Assembly (NCBI RefSeq): GCF_024679245.1
Contig: NC_090179.1
Span: 1,563,473-1,627,472 of the forward strand
Reading direction: 5' to 3'
Source: Pseudorasbora parva
Taxonomy: Eukaryota > Chordata > Actinopteri > Cypriniformes > Gobionidae
DNA length: 64,000 nt
Positions within the stretch are counted from its first letter, which is position 1. Each line of letters begins with the position of its first letter. The position numbers and the translations under genes were made by a program. The notes beneath the pieces were generated by a model, which made no database searches, had not been told where the DNA came from, and saw only the letters and a list, made by a program, of their open reading frames with translations. This document shows, piece by piece, positions 55,301 through 64,000 of this stretch.

Positions 55301-58300
55301 AGTTCATTCTGGACTGGGCCGAGGGAAGAGCCAATCAGGCTGTAAATTTCATGTTTGTGCTTCCATTTCGAGAGCTGAACTTGATCCGAGATCATCAGTA
55401 CAGTCTTCACAGACTTCTGCTGGACTTTCATCCTGAACTTCACGATCTGGACTCAAGGATTTATGAGGAGTGTAAAGTTGTGTTCATCTTTGATGGTCTG
55501 GATGAAAGCAGAATCACACTGAGGTTTTCAGATGCTCAGGAAGTTTCTGATGTGACTGAGACTTCATCAGTGGATGTGTTGATGTCAAGTCTCATGAAAG
55601 GAGAGATGCTTCCCTCAGCTCTCATCTGGATCACCTCCAGACCAGAAGCAGCCACTCAGATCCCCACCAAATACATCAACCGTCTGACAGAGATTCAGGG
55701 ATTCAATGAGCCCCAGAAGGAGGAATATTTCAGGAAGAGAATAAGGGATGAGCATCAAGTTAGCAGAATCATCTCCCACATCAGAAGAGCAAGAAGCCTC
55801 CACATCATGTGCCACATACCCGTCTTCTGCTGGATCTCATCCACTGTGCTTCAAAAGCTCCTGGAAGAAGATCTGAGCGCAGAAATCCCTCAATCTCTGA
55901 CTGAAATGTACATCCACTTCCTGCTAATTCAGATCAACATGAGGAATCAGAAATATGAAGAGAGAGATCCAGAGAAATTCCTGCCGTCCAACAGAGAAGT
56001 GATTGTAAAACTTGCTGAAGTGGCTTTCAATCAGCTGATGAAGGGCAATGTGATGTTCTATGAGGAGGACCTGAGAGAGAGCGGTATAGACGTCACTGAC
56101 GCCGCAGTGTATTCTGGGATCTGCACTGAGATCTTTAAGGAGGAATCTGTGATTCATCAGAGGAAAGTCTACAGCTTCATTCATCTGAGCCTCCAGGAGT
56201 TTCTCGCTGCTTTCTATCTGTTTTACTCTCATGTGATTAAGAACAAGAAACCGATGCATGAATTCAGATCTTACTGGTCTGGTAAAGTCTCTCTGTATAA
56301 ACTACTAAGATCAGCAGTAGATAAAGCCCTCAGGAGTGAGAATGGGCGGCTGGATCTGTTCCTGCGGTTCCTGCTGGGCGTCTCTCTGGAGTCCAATCAG
56401 AGACTCTTACAGGATCTACTGACACACACAGAGAAAAGCTCAGAGGACATCAGGAGAACCACAGAGTACATTCAACAGAGGATCACAGATGAGAAGGATG
56501 ATGGACGTGGACTCTCAGCTGATCAGTCCATCAATCTGTTCCTCTGTCTGCTGGAAGTGAAAGATCAGACTCTGTCCAGAGAGATTCAGGAGTTTGTGAT
56601 ATCAGACCAACACTCAGAGGAGAAACTTTCTCCGTCTCACTGCTCAACAATCGCCTACATGCTTCAGATCTCAGAGGAGCCACTGGATGAGCTGAACCTC
56701 AGGAAATACAACACATCAGATGAGGGCAGAAGAAGACTGATACCAGCTGTGATCAACTGCAGAAAAGCTCTGTGAGTGTTAATTCTTCACTAATGAAGAA
56801 TCAGGTTTAATAATGAATCAGCACCATTTGATAAATGAGAGGTTTTCTCCTAAATAACAAGCTCAGAGTCTTAAAGGGCTCATGATGTGCCTTTTCCTAA
56901 TTATACTGTGGAAATGAAGCAGTCAAGTTAACATTATTTAGAAAATGGATTTACACTATGATTAAAAAACATCATGGACCTGGTTAAATGGATTAAAAAA
57001 TTTATTATTAAAAGATTAAGATAAAAGATTATTATTAGTCATCTATGGTTTATATTCCCTTGAAAACTGTACATTATTATTAGCTAATATATTTTATTAT
57101 GTAACACTTTAGAATAACGTTCAGTTATAGTTATTAGTTAATGATGAATTTATCATTTACAAACCATGACTATACCCATATGACTTATTAAAAAGTGGGT
57201 TAGGGTTAAGTTATACGATATAAAAATGTGCTGTAAATTATCTTTAAAAAAGTGTAAATCATGAAATAAATCAAGCAGATCACTAGCAAATGGTTGGAGT
57301 TATTAGTTGATCAGTGTTTACCCTATAATGTATTCAGCAGAAGTGCAGCAAAATATTTACATGATCAGTAATATTGCAATATTCACTTACACACTGTAAA
57401 AGCATAACAGCCAACGTCATCTTGAAATCGTGTGGAAAAGTGCATGAAATCCTCCCTAATAATGAATCCAGACCAGCACCCTTTGCTAAATCGAGTAACC
57501 CTCAAATCAGCTTTCCTGTAAGTCTAATCAAGGTAAATGGAAGGCCCGTCTCTCCATTCATTCGGTTGGACAATAGAAAAAAAAAACATGAGTTTTTTTT
57601 TTTCCAACTTCATGCATTCAGAGTGCTCCTTCTCAACCGTGATAAGTGCATAAGCAGCGTGCATAACGCTCTCTGCCAACTGAAATCTATTCAAAAAATG
57701 TGCCTCTCTGCAAAAACGTGTTCTGTGTGATGGGGCACTTAGATAATAATGCTGTGCTTTGCAAGAACCAAACTAAGAGACTGCTGTGTTGAACTATGAT
57801 GTCGCCACTGCATCAAAAAAATTCTCAAACTGAAGTACTCCCCTACCATTGGTGGAGTCAATCATGCACTGGTCTCGCTCGCTCCTCCCACGTCCAAAAT
57901 TACTTTTCCTGATTTCCTGCAACAAGCTTTATACATGCTCTTTAGTGCTTAGAGTTGCGTGTATAGAGCATAAACAACACAACATTGGCAGACATTTTCA
58001 GGCCTTCCCGCTAAGGTCTCTTGTGCTGGAAATCAAATCTAATATTAACGTGCATCATAAAGCTCTTTCCTGATCATAACCCTTCATTTTTTGGTGATAA
58101 TCCTGACCTTTTGTAATGTCTCTCAGCCATCTCTCTTTCTACAGTCTTTCTTAAATTAGACCTCTTGCTCGCTCTCTCCTCTATTAATGGACACGCCCCC
58201 TACTGTTGATTGGCTCATTGTCTCTCCTCCCCCCATCATGATTGTACACGCCCCCTGCTGCTGATTGGCTTAGTGTCTTATGGTGCTTGGTCCGATTCAC

Positions 58301-58693
58301 TTTCAACAGTATTTCTCAAAAATCACTTACTGCAACTTTAATGAACAAGAATGTAAAATTATTGAATTTTCTTGCTCAGGAGTTCATCATTCATTCAGGC
58401 TAGAATGTTAAAAATATTTAGCTTGAGGTTCCTGAGGACAGACAACTGGAAACTTCCTTTTCATTCTTTTATTGTTATTTCATTATTGTTTTAATGTTAT
58501 ATTATTTAATCTTTTCTAGTCTTGCTGGCTGTAATCTCACTGATCAGTGTTGTGAGAATTTATCATCAGCTCTTCAATCCTCAAACTGTGCCCTGAGAGA
58601 GCTGGACCTGAGTAACAATGACCTGAAGGATTCAGGAGTGAAGCTGCTCTCGGATGGACTGAAGAGTCCAAACTGTCAGCTGCAGATACTGAG
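49030..58693 (+). CDS. FISNA-NACHT-LRR receptor gene (fish NLRC3-like family), partial
   Basis: Cytosolic innate-immune receptor-type gene of the large teleost NLR group. Exons: 49030-49346 (about 27-residue repeats), 54918-56771 (FISNA, NACHT and winged-helix part), 58520-58693 (one LRR pair). Splice phases agree: exon 1 ends AG and exon 2 supplies A (Arg); exon 2 ends CT and exon 3 supplies T (Leu). Oddities are an in-frame TGA at 49117 in exon 1 (a start at 49123 would bypass it), a GKN instead of GKT or GKS Walker A, a 5.6-kb transposon-filled intron 1, and no further LRR or B30.2 exon before the window ends. No CARD or PYRIN domain is visible. It may be a pseudogene or a divergent receptor with its 3' part beyond the window. 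The gene name is left open because the family has hundreds of members. Confidence 0.8.
50469..50552 (-). repeat. Inverted match to the 3' flank of the 42-bp array
   Basis: Read on the minus strand this matches 48,030-48,095: both contain ACACAAAGTGCTGTCAGAAA and ACACCGTTATC followed by TTGTGTCTCTGCGT. It links the minisatellite's flank to sequence inside a hAT-like element. Confidence 0.8.
50821..51745 (-). mobile_element. Unclassified interspersed repeat, copy B
   Basis: Inverted, diverged copy of 36,630-37,493, again bounded by a CA/GT microsatellite at one end and GATCAAATACAGTC at the other. It contains small indels relative to copy A. Confidence 0.8.
53053..53235 (-). other. Unassigned short open frame
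   Basis: A 60-codon minus-strand frame includes [19 protein letters not shown] and LELYNQFCW, followed by a GTGAGC that could be a splice donor. Its composition looks more protein-like than its neighbours, but I do not recognise it and find no partner exon. It lies antisense in NLR intron 1. Confidence 0.2.
53393..53928. mobile_element. Harbinger-like MITE, copy B
   Basis: The termini TGGGTCCTGCACGCTGTGCG and CACAGTGTGCACCCGGCT are flanked by TTA on both sides (53390-53392, 53929-53931). It is inverted relative to 39,262-39,801, and the two copies are of nearly equal length. Confidence 0.8.
54075..54572. mobile_element. Harbinger-like MITE with AGCCCCTTTCACAC termini
   Basis: The left end AGCCCCTTTCACACTGC is exactly mirrored by GCAGTGTGAAAGGGGCT, with TTA on both sides (54072-54074, 54573-54575). 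It lies about 340 bases before NLR exon 2. It is non-coding. Confidence 0.88.
54918..56771 (+). CDS. NLR exon 2: FISNA-NACHT exon
   Basis: A single 1,854-base exon between a TTGATCAG acceptor and a GTGAGT donor. In order it carries the FISNA segment ([14 protein letters not shown] through [11 protein letters not shown]), the NACHT NTPase with Walker [15 protein letters not shown] (55264-55305), Walker [12 protein letters not shown] (about 55477-55509), a helical and winged-helix part, and the [15 protein letters not shown] motif near 56,176. NACHT ATP binding normally drives receptor oligomerisation. Here the residue after the Walker lysine is Asn (AAC, 55285-55287) where Thr is standard, which could weaken nucleotide or magnesium binding. 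The frame is otherwise free of stops over 618 codons, arguing for recent selection. Confidence 0.9.
56772..58519. other. NLR intron 2
   Basis: AT-rich intron. Around 57,840-58,330 it contains a repeat with two copies of an ACACGCCCCCT...TGATTGGCT segment (58,191-58,213 and 58,249-58,271). No exon was recognised in it. Confidence 0.5.
58520..58693 (+). CDS. NLR exon 3: leucine-rich-repeat exon
   Basis: This 174-base exon (58 codons, the standard fish NLR LRR module) reads [18 protein letters not shown], then [19 protein letters not shown] and CQLQILR. The acceptor is TTTTCTAG and the donor GTATTT. It is in phase with exon 2. LRR modules sense ligand or restrain the NACHT domain. Only this one is visible. 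Confidence 0.88.
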
Positions 58694-58862
58694 GTATTTA
58701 GAGAGATTTTAAATGGTCTGTCTGTTGAAAATAAAAACATACAAATACACATCAAAACTTTCAAGACAAAGCTTGACTAAAATCACATTCACATTTTTAT
58801 TTGTAATGTGTAACCGATTTTGATACTTAAACACCAATAAAGAGCTACCAAATGTAATTATG

Positions 58863-59524
58863 TTAAAGCTACACTGTGTAACTTTTTTAGTTTATTCTTA
58901 GCTAAAATCACTTAGCTCATGAGGAGCAACGATTTTAAAAAGAACGCAGACGTTGCCTGCTTTCTTCTCGACAGGTAATATTAATTCAGCCTCTTTGTGT
59001 ATATTGGAAGTTTTATTGTTGCTTGGCTAATAATATCATGGTGTGCGGTGCATAACACTAGAACGACGTCTAGGATAGTTTTCCTCGCGTCAATGATGAA
59101 AAAGTATTGTTTACCTTATAACATAAATCCGTGTTCTATGACGGATAACATGAGATTAATATTTTAATTGCATTACAATTACTTAGTTTAGCTTGCATTC
59201 GTCTGGGAACCTGATAGCTGATGTTAGCAATGAAATGGTAATAAATAACGAAAACGTAAAACTATTATTCATTTTACATAGATTCATTTGATCATAGATC
59301 ATTTGGCAAATTAAATAACTGCAAATTATAATAGTTTTCAAAAGTAACCTCATCACTTGAAGCAACACTCACCGAAGAGGTCGAACTGGAGGCCATGACT
59401 AAATCGGGCACCGTAGGAGTTGAAACGAAATCGAAATTAAGAGGAACAGAAACTATTATTGACTGGATGGTCATATACCGTTTCACCACTAGATGGGGGA
59501 AAATATCACACAGTGTAGCTTTAA
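58863..59524. mobile_element. TTAA-flanked inverted-repeat element (piggyBac-like size class)
   Basis: The termini are perfect 17-base inverted repeats (TTAAAGCTACACTGTGT at the left, its complement at the right) that begin and end with TTAA (58863-58866, 59521-59524). TTAA duplications are typical of piggyBac and Kolobok elements; with no transposase, the superfamily stays open. Confidence 0.8.
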
Positions 59525-60603
59525 GGTATGGAATTAATAGTTTTTTTTTCCATTCATAATAAAGACTTAGCAAGTAGTAGAGCGTCAGTGAGTATGTGCG
59601 TGCAAATGTTTTTTTTTTTGCTTGTGAGCGTGTGTGTATTTGTGAGTGTTATTGTAACTTAAGTTCACTACTTGACAGTTTCATGCACTTTTAGTAGCCT
59701 ATTTAATAGTTTTAATTAATTCTAAATGCTCTTGTCGTCTGCTGTGTTCAGATTGACGTTAACAAAAAAGTAATTCATATATCTGACTGCTTGTATCCAT
59801 GGACGAAAACGTAGCCATGTGCAGTAATATTGAAAATTGAGGATAAAAAGAATTGTGATGCATCGTGATATCGAATCATTGACATGATAATCATAATCGA
59901 ATTGAAATATGATACCAGTGCCGATTCGCACCCCTTATTAAGCACAATACACTATTTTAAAAAAAATACTCCATTTTTTCTGGGACTTTGTTGATAAACT
60001 ATAATTGTATGATATTTTACTGAGTGTGTGTTTTGTTTTTTTTTGGTCTGGTGAGAGGTGGGAGTAAGTCACATATGTGCAGGTCTCAAGTCTTAACCTT
60101 TAAGCCTCGAAAAAGTCCAAGTAATTTGTTGTGTCAATCAAGTCAACTCAAGTCACTGCTTTGTGTCAAGCAAGTCAAGTCATAGCTTGGGTCAAGCAAG
60201 TCACTGGCAAGTCATACAAATGTTCGATGATTTAACTGAATTTATATATTAAAATAGTTAATATATAGTAGTTATGGACTATGGGAGATTTATTTGCAAC
60301 AAAAAATGCAATATGCATTTCTACCCCAAAAAAGGTGTCCACATACAGCTTTGTTAACACAATAAAAATCTAAAAAATAAAAATAAATACATTTAAACTA
60401 CATGACCTAAAATAGAAATGTAACTGAAATTAAGCCAATATATTGGGGGAAGATAGATTTTCTTTGTTTTGTTTGAATTTTCTCTCGCCTCCTTGCCCAG
60501 TACAGCATGACCAGGTGATGACTAAAATTATGATTAATAAACTTAATGAACTCAGATTGTGTTTGTGGCACACACCCTGACGAAGGCTCATTAGTTACAA
60601 CAC
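59525..60603. other. Downstream of the last NLR exon, no gene seen
   Basis: AT-rich sequence with a CAAGTCA-rich stretch near 60,110-60,210 (simple degenerate repeats). No LRR or B30.2 exon is recognisable. Confidence 0.4.
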
Positions 60604-61989
60604 TAGGGCTGTCAACAAATATTCTAAATTCAAATATGTATTCGAAAAGTTTTTAAAAAACGAATTTCGAAGGTGAAAATTAATATTCAAAAAAAAAAAA
60701 AAAAAAAGCGGAAAAAAATCCCCCGCCGCGGTAGTAGAGGCGTGGCTGTCTGTTTTGCGAGTGAGCGCGCGCATGGGGGTTCCGGGACAGGTCACAGCAG
60801 GAGTCGCACTGTCACTGCCGAAAGTGGACGCGTCTTGCAGGGAAGATGGCAGAAAGTGCAGAGCCCAACTCTGGTTGACAGCTGAGATCGACTTCACTGA
60901 GGTCACTAAGGCACTAACAGACTTTTTTCGGGATTTTTGGGTTCCGGGACAGGTCACAGCAGGAGTCGCACTGTCACTGCCGAAAGTGGACGCGTCTTGC
61001 AGGGAAGATGGCAGAAAGTGCAGAGCCCAACTCTGGTTGACAGCTGAGATCGACTTCACTGAGGTCACTAAGGCACTTACAGACTTTTTTCGGGATTTTT
61101 GGGAGCAGATTATTTAATTAAATGTAATTTCCATAACTATTTATTTCACACCAACATAATTAATTGTTCTGCATCTGTGAGAGTATGGGCAGGCTTTTGA
61201 TATCGCCGTTGTACTTCCTGCTCTGCGCAACTCCGGTCCCAGACTTTTTTATATTTACTGTAGCACTAAAATCCAAAAGTGAAGAATTGATGTTATTTAT
61301 TACTTGATTGTTCAAGTTACCTCGCAAGAAGTGCTCTGTTTGTTAGAGTTGTTGAGTGTTAAAAAAGCTGAATAAAATAAAAAATAAGGAACATCCTGGT
61401 TCGTTTTTTCGCTCTTCTTTATTCTTTTTTTATGTATTATAGAAGTATCGGATCGGGGCTTGGTATCGGCAGATACTCAAAATCAAATGACTCTGACTCG
61501 AGGGCAAAAAAACCTCATCGGGACATCCCTAATAATAATTATATAATTTATAATAACAATCTACTTGTTTTTGTGTAAGTAATATGTTGTCAAATATTTA
61601 CATTTACATTTAATCATTTATCAGAAGCTTTTATCCAAAGCGACTTACAAAAAAGGGGAGAGTAATAGAAGCAACGAAACAGACAAGGCCAACAACCTGT
61701 AAGAGCTGTAAGAAATCTCAATTAATTAGCACAATAAACAAACATTTTTTTTTTTTTTTTTTAAGACATCTACAACAAAAACTCACGTACGCAAAATGCC
61801 GAACACTGGATTTTGATAGCTATAAATATGTATAAACTTAAATAGAATACCTATACAAGTAGTTAATGTCTCTTTGTATTAATTTGTCCCATTGACAAAA
61901 TGTGCGCCCAGATGTTCGAATAGTTTGAATATTCGTGTTTGTTTTAGAGGGAATTTTCAAACGCCATTTGAGCAATTTTGACAGCACTA
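60604..61989. mobile_element. hAT-like element with internal duplication
   Basis: The left end TAGGGCTGTCAACAAATATTC and right end TTTTGACAGCACTA are inverted. The flanking 8-mers TACAACAC and CAAAACAC share six positions. Inner arms contain ATTCGAA/TTCGAAT-type motifs. No transposase was found. The internal part is related to 14,460-14,830. Confidence 0.75.
60779..61102. repeat. Tandem duplication of a 162-bp unit
   Basis: Bases 60779-60940 and 60941-61102 are nearly identical. They begin GTTCCGGGACAGGTCACAGC and end in GGGATTTTTGG. Because 162 is a multiple of three, both strands carry open frames (120 and 157 codons) that repeat a 54-residue block. These are not recognised proteins. Confidence 0.93.
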
Positions 61990-63550
61990 CAAAACACCTA
62001 TAGGTGTCCAGTAATGTCACCTGTTTTTAAAATATTAAAGCCATGTTGAAATAAAGGCTTTTTATATTTCTTCAATAATATTTGAGTGTTTCAGATTATT
62101 GGATTTTATCAACTCCTAACTATAACCCTGGGTCTTAAAGGGGCAGTAGCCTTTACTGGTGTCTGTTTAATGTCAAAGAAGATGAGGAATCACTCACTGC
62201 TTTCAATTTAATAGCTTTTGTAAGTTTAATAAGGATTATTTAATTTAAACAGTTAAATATGCAGTAATTTTCATTTGATTACATCATTCAATTTATTTAC
62301 CTAAAAACTAATGTTAGACCTAGGCCTACCTGAAAAGCCTGAAAAGCATTATTTTATTAGTAGCCTATCTTTGCTCACTAGTAATAATTTGTGCTGCTGC
62401 TTGTATTTAAGTTATTTGTTCTTATTTTCTTTATTTTTATTTGACAGTAGTACTTTTTTCCATGAACATAGCAAATACGGAACCAAACAGAAACTGTGAA
62501 CCCGAAACTGAACCTAAAACCTTGATACAAACCGAATTCTGAGCAATCTGTACCGTTACACCCCTAGCGTAACGTATGCGAGGGGGGTGCCACAAAATTT
62601 AGAACATTTTTAAAGGGCGCCATGACTGAAGGTTGGGAAGCACTGGATTAATGAATTAAGTTATCTAGGCTTTTTGACATGGCAGCACTTAAACACGAGC
62701 AGGAACAGAAAATAACTGATTGCTTAAACAGCTTTTCCAATATTAATTGCTGTGGAATTACCACCAATAATAATATAACCAGGTTTATTGAAGAAAGTGC
62801 AGGTTTGGAACAACATGAGGGTTAATAAATGACAGAATGTTCATTTTTGGCTGAACTATCCATCTTTTTTTTTTTCTTCTTTTTTTTTACTCCAGTACTG
62901 TACTTAATGTTACATAGTAGCCCAGTAAAATAAATTAAGTTAGAGATTTTCTACTGAAATTTAATGTATTAATTAATTTATATATTAATGACTTTTTCCA
63001 TTGATATTTAATTTTATTAATAAAGTTATACAAATAATTTCAATTAATTGACTTGGTAATTGTTGCTACAATCAAGCTCTTGTACCCCCAATTGGTTTGA
63101 ATGTTTTTGTGCTTTTTGTACATGCGCATCATAATAAATAGGCCTGTTTTACAAAACTTTTAGAATTTTCCCATAAATGTGTCATATATCACTGAAAATG
63201 GGAGAATCTTAGCTTTAATGTGGTATATGGCTCATCTTCAGGATAATTATGCATCAAATGTGTTGCAGTTTAAAAAAAAAAAAGCTTGTATTTACATTGG
63301 AATTTCTCAAAAACATGATTTTCTGAGCCTGAAATTCAGCAAATCTTTAACATAGCCATACTCAGTTAATATTAGAGATATCAAGGTTATATTTTAACAG
63401 AATGTTCTTTACATTATGTAGGATGATTTTATGTAGAAAACAGTGAATCACAAAAAAATGACTTTAGCTGGGTTTTCACGGACAGTCACATATAAAAACA
63501 AGCAATATGTGAACTGAGAAACTAGTAACACTTCCACAGATATTCCTTTA

Positions 63551-63560
<10 letters not shown>
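61990..63560. other. Intergenic; hAT terminus fragments only
   Basis: A stretch ending at 62,566 (GTACCGTTACACCCCTA) resembles a hAT right terminus. Bases 62,785-62,862 contain the AATGACAGAATGTTCATTTT end of the inverted-repeat family seen at 8,655 and 19,307. I see no exon. Confidence 0.45.

Positions 63561-63561
<1 letters not shown>

Positions 63562-63628
<67 letters not shown>
63562..63628. repeat. CA microsatellite
   Basis: About 33 uninterrupted CA units follow a short TCTCTC run. Confidence 0.97.
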
Positions 63629-63630
<2 letters not shown>

Positions 63631-64000
63631 CGCTATTCTGTCAAAAGTTGAAATGCTCACAGTAGCTCTTCAGCAAAACTGGTTAGATTAGATTCAAAGT
63701 AAGATTCAAAGATCGTATACGGCCTCAGATTACTATTGTTCAACATTCACTGCTCGTTAAACATCACACGATTACTTTATCTGGACAAACACAGTATCAT
63801 CAGAAAGAATAAAGACTCCAGCTTCGATATTTGAACACTGTTTATGATAAAACTGGGTTGCAGTGACATTAATATTTTGTCATACAGAATACCATTTCTA
63901 TTCATATCTCACTGAATTATTAGATATAAAGGAGTTAAAACATGCGCAGACCTCTCTCTGTGTCTCTTCTTAATGATATGCATCAGATATGACTCATCAG

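Overview
The window is vertebrate nuclear DNA, most likely from a cypriniform (carp/zebrafish-like) teleost. The evidence is a split host gene with GT-AG introns, fish-type Tc1, hAT and Harbinger-like transposons packed into every intron, long CA/GT and TA microsatellites, and a FISNA-NACHT-LRR receptor gene of the type greatly expanded in teleosts. There is no bacterial or viral gene organisation. Most long open frames are translations of tandem repeats.

Layout. 1-484: end of a dead Tc1 element. About 975-20,968 (minus strand): a complete 17-exon importin alpha-3 gene, kpna4. Its joined coding sequence is exactly 1,566 bases (521 residues plus stop), with every splice site GT-AG and every phase in register. 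Its introns hold a transposon carrying ten 60-bp repeats, several hAT and inverted-repeat elements, and a BED-finger fragment. A CpG-rich 5' region lies at about 20,970-21,160. 22,302-29,000: a second copy of the same transposon, whose 60-bp array has grown to about 59 units. A hAT element with a perfect 8-bp target duplication interrupts it, and a second hAT is nested inside the first. 29-41 kb: no host gene seen; dispersed repeats, a degenerate hAT transposase core, a long palindrome, adjacent 69-bp and 33-bp minisatellites, and several terminal-inverted-repeat elements. 41.8-48.0 kb: a 6.2-kb minisatellite of about 148 42-bp units with higher-order structure, read by one long frame starting at an ATG in unique sequence. 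48.1-48.9 kb: the 3' half of a Tc1-like element with DD35E spacing. 49.0-58.7 kb (plus strand): an NLR gene (exon 1 repeats, a 1.85-kb FISNA-NACHT exon, one 174-bp LRR exon) with a premature stop in exon 1, an altered Walker A residue and no later LRR exon in view. 58.7-64 kb: a TTAA-flanked element, a hAT element with an internal 162-bp duplication, and microsatellites.

How it fits together. Only kpna4 is convincingly functional: it encodes the adaptor that carries classical-NLS cargo to importin beta. The NLR is an innate-immune receptor-type gene that may be damaged. The rest is transposon and minisatellite biology. The most unusual signals are (i) a TAGCCT-ended transposon family making 9-bp target duplications, two copies of which carry the same CCAAT/GC-box-like 60-bp minisatellite at very different copy numbers, one of them about 1.4 kb upstream of the kpna4 start codon, and (ii) the 42-bp array with its almost unbroken frame of about 2,080 codons.
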